This document shows positions 8,350 to 15,953 of a stretch of DNA of 20,587 nt, piece by piece. Every line of letters begins with the position of its first letter. The first letter of the stretch is position 1. This stretch comes from Bacteroidales bacterium (lineage in GTDB: Bacteria; Bacteroidota; Bacteroidia; Bacteroidales; Bacteroidaceae). Both the position numbers and the translations under genes were made by a program. The stretch spans positions 1 to 20,587 of the forward strand of contig SFID01000035.1 of assembly GCA_004555425.1 (NCBI GenBank), in the 5' to 3' direction. The notes under the pieces were generated by a model. It had not been told where the DNA came from. It ran no database searches and saw only the letters and a list, made by a program, of their open reading frames with translations.

Positions 8350-8381
8350 CAAAAATACAAACAATATACCGAATGGGCCAA
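8350..8381 (-). promoter_or_regulatory. Promoter of the Crp-like gene
   Basis: On the minus strand a TATTTTTG box (8357-8350) matches TAnnTTTG exactly, with a TTG at 8381-8379 about 21 bases upstream as a -33 element. The start codon at 8325 would be about 18 bases past the predicted transcription start. The -33 part falls inside the remains of the truncated barrel gene (homology ends near 8376), so the promoter may have been completed by the rearrangement. Confidence 0.55.
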
Positions 8382-9182
8382 CTCGGCATTGGCAATATAG
8401 CTCTGTGTATGCTGTGGCTTCAGGGCCACATCCAGCACCCAGGGGTCATCCATGCGCGGTCCCTTTTCGTCGGGTGAGCGCGTCAGGTAAGCATCATCCG
8501 GCGTTTTTTGATAAGTCTTTACCTTGTTTACCATATAGGCAGGAAGGTTTTGCAGGGCTACTTTGGGGTCACCGTTGAAGAAGTCCTTTCCATTAACCAA
8601 CAGGCTGCTGACGAAGTGCCCGTTTACCGTGATGCGCCCGCCCGATTCCAGGCGCACACCGGGAAGTTGCCTGATGAGTTCGTCAAGCATGGAGCCTTCT
8701 GCCAGTTGGAAAGCATTGGCATCATAGACGAGCGTATCACCTTTCATCACCATCATGATTCGCGAGGCTGTCACTGTCGCTTCATTTAAATTATGATTCC
8801 TTTCTCTATGTCATCGTATATCCCCAATATTGTGAGCCACTTCACCGTGTTTCGCTTCCGAAGGGAGTATGTTCAAGTCATAATATAATGTTTCATATCC
8901 TTCACTTTCTACGCGAACGATACGCTTGAATGGCAATGTTGCGTGACTATTGTCGTAAACATATGTATACCGTTTTATCACATCGCCTAAAATCGTGATA
9001 CGCCTAAACGTATCGACTTCGGTACTGTCGATTGTAGAAATGAGAGACACACGGGCCTGTGTGAGTGTGGATTCCGTAATTGCGTCAATAGGATTTACCG
9101 TCACAGACAAATAAGCCTTTTGAGCAAAGGCCATGACGGAAGATCAAAGCATGATTAGAAATGAGACTTGACGTATATACAT
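8376..9182 (-). pseudogene. N-terminal fragment of a second outer membrane beta-barrel protein, two in-frame TGA codons
   Basis: One frame runs from an ATG at 9182 to about 8376. It encodes a signal peptide (MYIRQVSFLIML, stop, SSVMAFAQ), a regulatory-like beta-sandwich (RVESEGYETLYYDLN), and a plug parallel to the intact gene (VTASRIMMVMKGDT, AEGSMLDELIRQLPGVRL, VNGHFVSSLLVNGKDFF, ALQNLPAYMVNKVKTY, DPWVLDVALKPQHTQSYIAN). TGA codons at 9144-9146 (in the signal peptide) and 8811-8813 (before the RHRERNHNLNEA-like linker) interrupt the same frame; the second separates two otherwise open pieces. Homology ends at NAELA; the last 17 codons to 8322 are unrelated and overlap the Crp promoter and start. 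The barrel is missing. The upstream third is AT-rich (8881-8940: 21/60 G+C) and the plug part is not (8641-8700: 35/60). Confidence 0.85.
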
Positions 9183-9332
9183 AATTTGTTTTTTTGAAAT
9201 GGGAATGTCCCGGAAGATGGGGAATTTGAGCTTCCACAAGCAAATGGCTCTTGAACGGCGGCTGGAGGCTTTGGGATATTCAGAGATGCTGGTGATTCCT
9301 TCATCCTTATGTGCGGAAGCCCAAGGCCCTTA
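9183..9332. other. Intergenic boundary between the AT-rich island and the ABC-F gene; doubtful 52-codon plus-strand ORF
   Basis: This gap marks the change from AT-rich sequence (T-run near 9189-9195) to the GC-rich background. On the plus strand an ATG at 9199 opens 52 codons (to 9357), reading MGMSRKMGNLSFHKQMAL and onward, and overlapping the 3' end of the ABC-F gene. I recognise no family and see no ribosome binding site. It may be a gene relic or chance. Confidence 0.2.
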
Positions 9333-10970
9333 TTATCCGCGGATGCCCAGTGCCTGAAGTTCCTCGGCCTTTTTCGTTTCTAGAAATTCGTAGATGCCGC
9401 AGAGGTGTTCGCGGACGCGGCCATGGCCAAATTCATAGACCTTCGTGACGAGGCCATCGAGGAAGTCGCGGTCGTGGCTGACGCAGATGAGCGTGCCGTC
9501 GAAGTCCTGGAGCGCCTGTTTGAGGATGTCCTTCGTCTTGAGGTCAAGATGGTTGGTCGGTTCGTCAAGGATGAGGAAATTGACGGGCTCGAGCAGGAGT
9601 TTCATCAGGGCCAGGCGGGTGCGCTCGCCGCCCGAGAGCACCTTCACCTTCTTCGTGCTGGCCTCGCCGCCAAACATAAACGCGCCGAGCAGGTCGCGAA
9701 TCTTATTGCGAATCTCGCCCTTGGCCACATCGTCTATGGTCTGATAAACGGTCAGGTTCTCGTCGAGCAGCGAGGCCTGATTCTGTGCGAAATAGCCTAT
9801 CTGCACGTTGTGGCCGAGCGTCAGCGTGCCCTCGTGCTCCAGTTGGCCCATAATACATTTGACGAGCGTGGACTTGCCTTCGCCGTTGCGGCCCACGAAG
9901 GCCACTTTGTCGCCGCGCTCGATGGTCAAGCCGACGTTGGAGAAGATACGCTTGTCATCGAAAGCCTTGCCCACGCCGTCCATCATCACGGGGTATTGGC
10001 CCGAGCGCGGAGAGGGCGGAAACTTCAGGCGCAGGGCCGAGGTGTCCTCCTCATCTACCTCGACGAGTTCCAGTTTCTCGAGCATCTTGACACGGCTCTG
10101 CACCTGGAAAGTCTTGGAGTAAGTTCCCTTGAAGCGTTCGATAAAGTCCTTCGTCTCCTGAATCATCTTCTGTTGCTCCTCCCATTGCTTCATCTGTTGT
10201 TCGCGGCGCTCGGCGCGCAGTTGCAGGTAGTGGGAATAGTTGACCTTGTAGTCGTAGATACGGCCCATCGTCACCTCGATGGTGCGCGTAGTGATATTGT
10301 CCACGAATTTGCGGTCGTGGCTAATGACGACCACGGCCTTGCCATTGCTGACGAGGAAATCCTCAAGCCAGCCGATGCTCTCGATGTCCAGGTGGTTGGT
10401 CGGCTCGTCAAGGAGCAGCACATCGGGATTCTGCAACAGCATCTTGGCTAACTCAATGCGCATTCGCCATCCGCCAGAAAACTCGGACGTTTGGCGATTG
10501 AAATCCGTGCGCTCAAAGCCTAGGCCGAGCAGGGTCTTCTCCACGTCTTCCTCAAAGTGCGTCATATCAATGGCATAGAACTTCTCGCTCTTCGTGGCCA
10601 CCTCTTCGATGAGTGCCATATATTCATCGCTCTCGTAGTCCGTGCGCTCGGCAAGTTGGCGATTGAGTTCCTCTATCTCGCCCTCCATCTCGCGCAGATG
10701 GGCGAAGGCTTGCGAGGCCTCCTCAAACACGGTGCGCCCGTCCTCGGTCATCAGGTGCTGCGGCAGATAGGCCACAACAGTGCCCTTGGGGGCCGAGACA
10801 GTGCCGCGTGTGGGCTGGCGCACGCCAGCGAGAATTTTGAGGAGCGTGCTCTTGCCCGCACCATTCTTGCCCATCAGGGCGATGCGGTCTTTCTCGTTGA
10901 TGACGAAGGAAATATTACTGAAAAGGGTAGTGCCGGAGAACTCTACGGTCAGGTTGTCTGCGGTTAGCAT
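9333..10970 (-). CDS. ABC-F family ATPase (ribosome-associated, Uup/YdiF/EttA type)
   Basis: A 545-residue soluble protein with two ABC ATPase domains in tandem and no membrane segments. Domain 1 has Walker A GKNGAGKST (34-42), signature FSGGWRMRIELAK and Walker B VLLLDEPTNHLD. The charged helical linker (RAERREQQMKQWEEQQK, then KTFQVQSRVKMLEKLELV) is the P-site tRNA interaction motif region of ABC-F proteins. Domain 2 has GRNGEGKST, signature LSGGERTRLAL and FLILDEPTNHLD. ABC-F proteins bind the ribosomal E site and relieve stalled translation or protect against antibiotics. A dedicated resistance factor is less likely because the gene sits among housekeeping genes and has a housekeeping-type linker. 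It lies about 120 bases past GHL10 and may have its own promoter. The exact subfamily is not assigned. Confidence 0.93.
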   Translation of the reverse strand: MLTADNLTVEFSGTTLFSNISFVINEKDRIALMGKNGAGKSTLLKILAGVRQPTRGTVSAPKGTVVAYLPQHLMTEDGRTVFEEASQAFAHLREMEGEIEELNRQLAERTDYESDEYMALIEEVATKSEKFYAIDMTHFEEDVEKTLLGLGFERTDFNRQTSEFSGGWRMRIELAKMLLQNPDVLLLDEPTNHLDIESIGWLEDFLVSNGKAVVVISHDRKFVDNITTRTIEVTMGRIYDYKVNYSHYLQLRAERREQQMKQWEEQQKMIQETKDFIERFKGTYSKTFQVQSRVKMLEKLELVEVDEEDTSALRLKFPPSPRSGQYPVMMDGVGKAFDDKRIFSNVGLTIERGDKVAFVGRNGEGKSTLVKCIMGQLEHEGTLTLGHNVQIGYFAQNQASLLDENLTVYQTIDDVAKGEIRNKIRDLLGAFMFGGEASTKKVKVLSGGERTRLALMKLLLEPVNFLILDEPTNHLDLKTKDILKQALQDFDGTLICVSHDRDFLDGLVTKVYEFGHGRVREHLCGIYEFLETKKAEELQALGIRG

Positions 10971-11090
10971 AAAGAATGTGGATGATAAATAGTATAGTTT
11001 AGAAGACGAGCGGAGTATGGTAGCGGAGGGTCTGGAACGGGCGCGGTTATCTGCTGCCAGTTGGCGTTGCCTGTGCCCGGTGTGCTTGCT

Positions 11091-12611
11091 CTAATAAATA
11101 ATTTCCACGCGGGCGGCTTCGCTCTCGTTGTTGAAGGCGTCGAAAGTCGTGATGAAGAATTTCTGGTGAAGGTTGGCGGGGAGCGCGGGGGTGTAGATAA
11201 ACTCCGTGCCTTCGATGTTCGTGGCAATGCGGCGGGCTTCCGCGATGCGGAAGGTGTCCGACGGACAGGCATAGAGGTGGTAGCGGGCGGCGCGGGCGTA
11301 TTCAGTAGAGCGGGCTGGGGCTACGGCTGTCCAGTGGAAGCGAAGCGAGTGTTTTTCGCGCTGGGCTGTGCAGTTGGTGGGCGGAGTGGGCAAGGCCGTT
11401 GCCCCTTCTACGGCGGGCGTGAGGGCGGGATGGCGATAGAACTGGCGGGCGAGGAAGTCGTAGAGGCCTTTCGTATTGTCCGTGAACGATTCCGAGCGGA
11501 ACATACATTGCCCGCCGCTGCCCACTTGGCGGCTGACGTTCATCTGTCGGCGAATGACGTTGAGCGACCAGCCGCGCTCCTTATTCGAGAGCAGGTAAGC
11601 ACCGAGGCCAGGCACGATGGGGCGGCCACCGCTCTCCTCGTTCCAATCCACCACGAAGGGATAGAAATGCCGCCCATCGAAGTACATCATCGGGAAGACC
11701 ATATCCATCAGCCCCTCGCGCAACCACAGTTTGGCATCCTGCGAGACGGCATCGCGGGCATTCCATCCCGAACTGCTCTGGCGCGGCAGGTCGGCATACT
11801 TGCCTACGGGGCTGCAACTTAGTCGCACCCAGGGCTTGATGGCCTTGACCGTGTCGTGAATCAGACGCACGCAGCGGGTCACATTGTCGCGTCGCCATTG
11901 CGCCTTGGGTTGCCCGTTGCCATATTTTGCGTAGGTCTTGTCGTCCCTGAATCCCCAGGATTTTTCAGGGTAACGGATATAGTCGAAGTGCAGGCCGTCA
12001 ATGTCGTATTTGCGCGTCACCTCCGCACAGAAACGAGCGAGATATTCACCCGTCTCGGGCACACCTGGGTCCATCACCCACTTGTCACCGCACAGTTGAC
12101 AGAGTTCGGGACGCTGGCGGGGCAGGGCGCGGCTGCCCAACTTCTTGCAGACGTCAGCCTTGCAGATGGGGAAGGCCACAATCCAGGCGTGAATCTCGAG
12201 CCCGCGCTTGTGGCATTCGTCAATGGCGAATTGTAAAGGGTCGTACGAGGGAGCGCGGCCAGGTTCTCCCGTGAGGATGCCGTCCCAAGGCTCCATATCG
12301 GAAGGGAACATCGTGGTGCTGCGCACGCGGGTTTGGAAGAGCACGGTGTTGATTCCTGCCTCCACGTACTTGTCAAGTATATCGGTGAGTGCTTTGCGCT
12401 GTTGGGCCGATTCGCTTTCGGTGCGAGCGGGTCGTTGTGGCCAGTCGAGGCCCATAATAGTGGTCAGCCAGACAGCGCGAATCTCTCGCGAGCCTGCGGG
12501 CAACTGCGTGTCGTAGAACAAGTTCTCAAACTCGCTGGCGCAGTCTTGGGCGCGAAGGGTCGGCGTGGCGGCGGCAACGAGCAGGAGAAGGAACGGGAGG
12601 ACGTATTTCAT
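11091..12611 (-). CDS. GHL10 / DUF187-type secreted glycosidase-like protein
   Basis: A 506-residue exported protein. Residues 1-21 are a signal peptide (FLLLLVAAATPTLRA, cleavage before Q22). The TIM-barrel domain of the glycosyl-hydrolase-like 10 family (formerly DUF187) begins with REIRAVWLTTIMGLDWP (43-58) and continues with GINTVLFQTRVR (87-97), GLEIHAWIVAFP (137-148), and the hallmark DGLHFDYIRYP (205-215), whose Asp210 is a candidate active-site acid. A C-terminal fibronectin-III-like domain (about 415-506) follows. Related proteins are thought to act on cell wall or extracellular glycans; the substrate is unproven. An insertion carries four cysteines (150, 155, 171, 174), possibly disulfides. 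It follows the TPR lipoprotein gene by 69 bases, probably in one transcript. Confidence 0.88.
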   Translation of the reverse strand: MKYVLPFLLLLVAAATPTLRAQDCASEFENLFYDTQLPAGSREIRAVWLTTIMGLDWPQRPARTESESAQQRKALTDILDKYVEAGINTVLFQTRVRSTTMFPSDMEPWDGILTGEPGRAPSYDPLQFAIDECHKRGLEIHAWIVAFPICKADVCKKLGSRALPRQRPELCQLCGDKWVMDPGVPETGEYLARFCAEVTRKYDIDGLHFDYIRYPEKSWGFRDDKTYAKYGNGQPKAQWRRDNVTRCVRLIHDTVKAIKPWVRLSCSPVGKYADLPRQSSSGWNARDAVSQDAKLWLREGLMDMVFPMMYFDGRHFYPFVVDWNEESGGRPIVPGLGAYLLSNKERGWSLNVIRRQMNVSRQVGSGGQCMFRSESFTDNTKGLYDFLARQFYRHPALTPAVEGATALPTPPTNCTAQREKHSLRFHWTAVAPARSTEYARAARYHLYACPSDTFRIAEARRIATNIEGTEFIYTPALPANLHQKFFITTFDAFNNESEAARVEIIY

Positions 12612-12675
12612 GGTTTGGGAGTGTGGTCTGTCGGTTGGGAAAACGGGGTGAAGGAAAGGGTGGACGGGGCAGCGA

Positions 12676-12683
12676 CAAAGTTA
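12676..12683 (-). promoter_or_regulatory. Possible -7 box before the GHL10-like gene
   Basis: The minus strand reads TAACTTTG, matching TAnnTTTG, overlapping the TAA stop of the TPR gene and about 65 bases before the GHL10 start. No TTTG is seen near -33, so it may be chance. Confidence 0.25.
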
Positions 12684-13571
12684 TTCGCCTTTTGCCGCTT
12701 CGCGGTCGCGCTTGGCCAAGGTTTTCAGACCGAGGCGTTCGAGCACATTAGCACGGGCCAACAGCAGGGCAGTGTCGCCAGGGCGGAGGCGGAGGGCTTC
12801 GTCGTAGTCGGCGCGGGCGGCTTGCCACATTTCCTGCTTCACCTCCAGTTCGGCGCGGGCAGCATAGCCATCGGCATCATCGCGGTGGGCGGAGACGTAG
12901 AGGTTGTAGCGGTTCATCGCTTCCGCCGTCTGTCCCTTCTCTGCAAGGAGTGTGGCTTGCAGGAGCGTAGCACTTTTGTTGGTAGGGTCCAGTTGGAGAA
13001 TGGTTTGAACATCCGCCAGCGCCTTGTCCGTTTCGCGCAGGAGGTGGTAGGCTGCAATGCGCAGGAAGAGGGCATGCGTGTGCTCGGCCTCCGTGGGCGG
13101 ACTGACAAGGAGTACATTGCAGTCTTCGAGGGCTGCCTGCGGGTTGCTGCTTTCGATATAGCAGGAGGCGCGCTCGCTCCTCACCTCGCGGTCTTCGGGA
13201 CGCTCGCGCAGCAGGGCCGTCAGCCTCTGAACGGCATCGGCATATCGGCCGCGCGCCATGCTGATGCGGGCCAAGTAGTGGCGGACGATGTAGTTGCTCG
13301 GTGCTGCGGGACGAAGCGAGAGGGCGTTGTTGAGCAATTCTTCTGCCTGATCGAGCGAATCGCGATAGAGGGCATTGAAGGCGCGCGTCAGACAATCGTT
13401 GTAGGCAATGGAATCCTCGCGTACGCGGCGGCTCATATCGGAATCGTTGCGCCGATAGTCATCCACCGTCTTGGCGCGCACACCACCGCCTCGCTTGAGG
13501 TCAATCACCGTTTGGCCCGACAGGCAAGCGGCAAGGAGAAACAGGAGAAGGGAAGTCAGCAGACGAATCAT
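12681..13571 (-). CDS. TPR-repeat lipoprotein
   Basis: A 296-residue protein with a lipoprotein signal: a hydrophobic stretch (LLTSLLLFLLAAC) ending in a LAAC lipobox with Cys16 as lipid anchor. After a charged segment come tandem tetratricopeptide-type helix pairs from about residue 60 to the end, visible as repeats such as DSLDQAEELLNNALSLRP, GRYADAVQRLTALLRERPED, QTAEAMNRYNLYVSAHRDD and MWQAARADYDEALRLRPGDT. TPR proteins serve as interaction scaffolds. A lipidated form would face the periplasm or outer membrane. It lies between the EamA transporter (21 bases upstream) and the GHL10-like gene, and the three are probably cotranscribed. No enzymatic motif is visible and the partner is unknown. 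Confidence 0.85.
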   Translation of the reverse strand: MIRLLTSLLLFLLAACLSGQTVIDLKRGGGVRAKTVDDYRRNDSDMSRRVREDSIAYNDCLTRAFNALYRDSLDQAEELLNNALSLRPAAPSNYIVRHYLARISMARGRYADAVQRLTALLRERPEDREVRSERASCYIESSNPQAALEDCNVLLVSPPTEAEHTHALFLRIAAYHLLRETDKALADVQTILQLDPTNKSATLLQATLLAEKGQTAEAMNRYNLYVSAHRDDADGYAARAELEVKQEMWQAARADYDEALRLRPGDTALLLARANVLERLGLKTLAKRDREAAKGE

Positions 13572-13592
13572 GGGAATAGCAGGGGGAAAGCG

Positions 13593-14489
13593 TCAAGCGG
13601 CAGAAGAATGCTTGGCGCGGGTGAAGATGATGATAATCACCGAAGGAATAATCAGGCAGATGCCCAGCACTACGTTGAGCGTAATATCCTCGCCCATCAA
13701 TAAACAACCGAGGGCTACGGCCGTCAGAGGTTCGAGTGCGCCGAGTACGGCTGTCATCGTCGAGCCGATACGCTGGACGGCCATCACCAGACAGAGATTC
13801 GTCACCACCGTACAGACGATGCCGAGCAACAGGAGATGGCTGACTTGCACGCCAGTCGTAATCATCTGAAACTCATCCTGACGCAAGGCTTCGGCACCAA
13901 AGATGAGCGCGCCGATACCCATGACGTAGAAGGTCAGTTTCATACCGTCCATATTGCGGACGCGGCTGCGATTGACGCGTATCAGGTAGAAGGCGTAGCA
14001 GCACGCGCTGATGAGTTCGATAATAACGCCGTGCAGGCTCGTTTCTTCGTTGCTCTGCCACGACAATACGCCCACGCCGACCACGGCCAGCAAGACGGCC
14101 AACAGGGTGCTCCCCTTGCGCGCCTCGTTGTAGAAGACCATCATCATAATGGTCGTCACCACAGGATACATAAAGTGAATCGTCGTGGCCACACCGCTTG
14201 ACAGATAGTTGTAACCGTCAATTAGGAACAGGGCACTGCCGTCCGAGAGAAAGGCTAGGTAGGTGAGTGTGACGAGTTCGCCGCGCGTAATCTTGAAACT
14301 CCGCCGAGTGATAAGCATAAGCACGGCGATAATCACCGTGGCCAGTGCGAAACGATAGAACATGATGGAACAATCGCTCAACTGGTGGACTGCTTCGCCA
14401 TTCTTGAGGGGAATGGTGAAGAGGGGGATGAGGCCGTAGCAGATGGCGGCAACGAGGCCGGCTATTGTGCCTTTGAGTGTGGGAGACAT
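13593..14489 (-). CDS. EamA/DMT-family transporter
   Basis: A 298-residue integral membrane protein with about ten predicted helices in two EamA halves, the normal length for this superfamily of drug/metabolite transporters. The first half starts with TIAGLVAAICYGLIPLF, and the second ends with the typical block VLGALEPLTAVALGCLLMGE, then ITLNVVLGICLIIPSVIII. Members export or import amino acids, nucleosides or other small metabolites; the sequence does not show which. The gene stands 21 bases before the TPR gene and is followed upstream by a 330-base repeat-filled gap, so its promoter or leader must lie within those repeats. No clear TAnnTTTG box was found. Short cytoplasmic tail RAKHSSAA. 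Confidence 0.92.
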   Translation of the reverse strand: MSPTLKGTIAGLVAAICYGLIPLFTIPLKNGEAVHQLSDCSIMFYRFALATVIIAVLMLITRRSFKITRGELVTLTYLAFLSDGSALFLIDGYNYLSSGVATTIHFMYPVVTTIMMMVFYNEARKGSTLLAVLLAVVGVGVLSWQSNEETSLHGVIIELISACCYAFYLIRVNRSRVRNMDGMKLTFYVMGIGALIFGAEALRQDEFQMITTGVQVSHLLLLGIVCTVVTNLCLVMAVQRIGSTMTAVLGALEPLTAVALGCLLMGEDITLNVVLGICLIIPSVIIIIFTRAKHSSAA

Positions 14490-14512
14490 AGACGATGGAG
14501 TTAGCGTTTTAA

Positions 14513-14638
14513 TGAAAACCCTGCAAGTTTTCTGGTTTCATCAAAGCCTTGCGGCTTCTAGTTTCAGAGAATCCCTTTGGGTTTCCTGTTTTATTGCAGC
14601 CTGCGGCTGTGGGCTCGATAGCCAGCCTTGGGGCTGGC
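14513..14638. repeat. Cluster of small hairpins between EamA and the tandem repeats
   Basis: Several short inverted repeats follow one another: AAGCC-TTGC-GGCTT (14544-14557), CAGCC-TGC-GGCTG (14597-14609), GCCAGCC-TTGG-GGCTGGC (14621-14638), and weaker ones at 14513-14540 and 14570-14584. Three share the theme AGCC, short loop containing T and G, GGCT. No protein-like frame was seen. On the minus strand they would be in the leader of the EamA gene or in the 3' region after aroB. Confidence 0.6.
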
Positions 14639-14644
14639 CTTATC

Positions 14645-14746
14645 ATAGGATTTTAGAGGAGACTATAGGATTTTAGAGGAGACTATAGGATTTTAGAGGA
14701 GACTAGAGGATTTTAGAGGAGACTAGAGGATTTTAGAGGAGAGGAG
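14645..14746. repeat. 20-bp tandem repeat (about five copies)
   Basis: The unit TTTTAGAGGAGACTATAGGA recurs with a 20-bp period from 14651, changing to TTTTAGAGGAGACTAGAGGA in later copies and ending in a truncated copy. The array joins a heptad array through GAGGAGAACAA. The same arrangement occurs in reverse complement at 18123-18174. Confidence 0.9.
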
Positions 14747-14753
14747 AACAATC

Positions 14754-14820
14754 TTCCTAATTCCTAATTCCTAATTCCTAATTCCTAATTCCTAATTCCT
14801 AATTCCTAATTCCTAATTCC
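14754..14820. repeat. Heptad repeat TTCCTAA, nine copies
   Basis: Nine perfect contiguous copies of TTCCTAA (14754-14816) plus a partial copy end directly at the aroB stop codon (14822-14824). The reverse complement of this unit forms the longer array at 17981-18122. Confidence 0.95.
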
Positions 14821-14821
14821 T

Positions 14822-15865
14822 CTACCCTTCGCGCAGGAAGTCGAGCGCCTCGCAAATCTGCTCGCGGCTGGCGTGGCAGTCCAGGCGGATTTGGCCGATG
14901 TCGGCGAGGAGGGTGAAGTTTACTTGGCCGCCCACGTTCTTCTTGTCGTGGCGGATGTAGTCGAGCAGGCGATCGTAGTCCTTGCAGGTGAAGGAGAGGT
15001 GGCCGTAGGTCTCGCGGATGAAGCGCACCGTCTGATGGAGATGCGCCGTGGGGAACCCGAGGAGCACCGCGCTCAGGTAGAGTTCGCAGACAATGCCCCA
15101 GGCCACAGCGTAACCGTGGAGTACGGGGCGGCCTTGGCTGAGGGCCAGACTCTCGAAGGCATGGCCGAAGGTGTGCCCGAGGTTGAGGGCCTTGCGCAAC
15201 CCCTTCTCGTGCGGGTCTTGGCTGACGATGCGCTCCTTGACGTCAATGCTTTGTTGCACCAGGCGGCCGAGGGCCTCGTAGTCGGGATGTTGCAAATCCT
15301 GCTGGAGATGGTCGGCCCACATTTCGGCGTTGTGGAGCAGCGCGTGCTTGAGCATTTCGGCATAGCCCGAGCAGATATTCGCGTTGTCGAGTGTGCGGAG
15401 AAACACTGTGTCAATGACAACGTGGGCGGCAGGGCAGAACGCACCGATTTCGTTCTTCAGCCCGGCAAAGTTAATGCCCGTCTTGCCACCGACAGCGGCA
15501 TCGACCATGCTGAGAAGGGTGGTGGGAATATTGATAAACTCAATGCCGCGCTTGAACGTGGCTGCCGCGAATCCGCCCAAGTCTGTCACTACGCCGCCGC
15601 CCAGATTGACGAGCAGCGAGTGGCGACTAGCCCCTTTCTCCGTGAGCTGTTGCCAGATGCGGGCGAGGGTGTCAAGGTTCTTGGCTACATCGCCCGCCTC
15701 CATGGTGAGCACCTCCGCATCGTTGGCAGCCACCCAGTCCGCCAGCAAGGGCAGGCAGTGCTTGTGGGTCTGCGTATCGTCGAGGAGGAATATGCGGTCG
15801 TATCGTTCTTTCAGCACGCAGCCGCCAATGGAATCGGATATGTGGTTTGTATATAGGATGGACAT
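14822..15865 (-). CDS. aroB: 3-dehydroquinate synthase
   Basis: A 347-residue cytoplasmic enzyme that converts DAHP to 3-dehydroquinate, the second step of the shikimate pathway, using NAD and a divalent metal. Seen: the NAD-binding and active-site block LVNLGGGVVTDLGGF followed by FINIPTTLLSMVDAAVGGKT, the metal/catalytic GYAEMLKHALL, and NLGHTFGHAFE with metal-binding histidines. The length is normal. The start at 15865 is supported by an AAGGAG Shine-Dalgarno sequence 5 bases away, which lies in a 17-bp unit present three times. The gene follows the thioesterase by 88 bases. The stop codon touches a heptad array, so its 3' region is entirely repeats. Confidence 0.97.
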   Translation of the reverse strand: MSILYTNHISDSIGGCVLKERYDRIFLLDDTQTHKHCLPLLADWVAANDAEVLTMEAGDVAKNLDTLARIWQQLTEKGASRHSLLVNLGGGVVTDLGGFAAATFKRGIEFINIPTTLLSMVDAAVGGKTGINFAGLKNEIGAFCPAAHVVIDTVFLRTLDNANICSGYAEMLKHALLHNAEMWADHLQQDLQHPDYEALGRLVQQSIDVKERIVSQDPHEKGLRKALNLGHTFGHAFESLALSQGRPVLHGYAVAWGIVCELYLSAVLLGFPTAHLHQTVRFIRETYGHLSFTCKDYDRLLDYIRHDKKNVGGQVNFTLLADIGQIRLDCHASREQICEALDFLREG

Positions 15866-15914
15866 GATACTCCTTATATAATGATACTCCTTATATAATG
15901 ATACTCCTTATATA
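15864..15914 (-). repeat. Triplicated 17-bp repeat carrying the aroB ribosome binding site
   Basis: Three perfect 17-bp copies (15864-15880, 15881-15897, 15898-15914). On the minus strand each reads TATATAAGGAGTATCAT, containing AAGGAG. The copy nearest the gene ends in the first two bases of the aroB ATG, placing AAGGAG at good Shine-Dalgarno distance. The other two copies lack the following G, so they offer AAGGAG without a start codon. Confidence 0.92.
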
Positions 15915-15953
15915 ATAGTCAACGGAAACGGATAGGGGAGCGGTGCAGCGACA

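Noticed and set aside
8811..9146. Recoding of TGA (selenocysteine or tryptophan) in the barrel gene
   Set aside because: The intact genes here end normally in TGA, no selenocysteine-insertion structure was seen, and the gene is also truncated, so simple decay explains it.
2950..9230. Similar short sequences AGATGGGGATTTTCAG (left) and AGATGGGGAATTTGAG (right) at the borders of the AT-rich island, as a possible duplicated attachment site
   Set aside because: Only about 14 of 16 bases agree, there is no integrase, and the positions do not coincide with the gene breakpoints.
9333..10970. ABC-F gene as an antibiotic resistance determinant
   Set aside because: Its context and sequence look like a housekeeping ABC-F; nothing indicates a resistance-type linker or mobile context.
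12333..13703. 456-codon open frame on the plus strand
   Set aside because: It is antisense across the TPR gene and its neighbours, with no motif, while the minus frame has a lipobox and TPRs.
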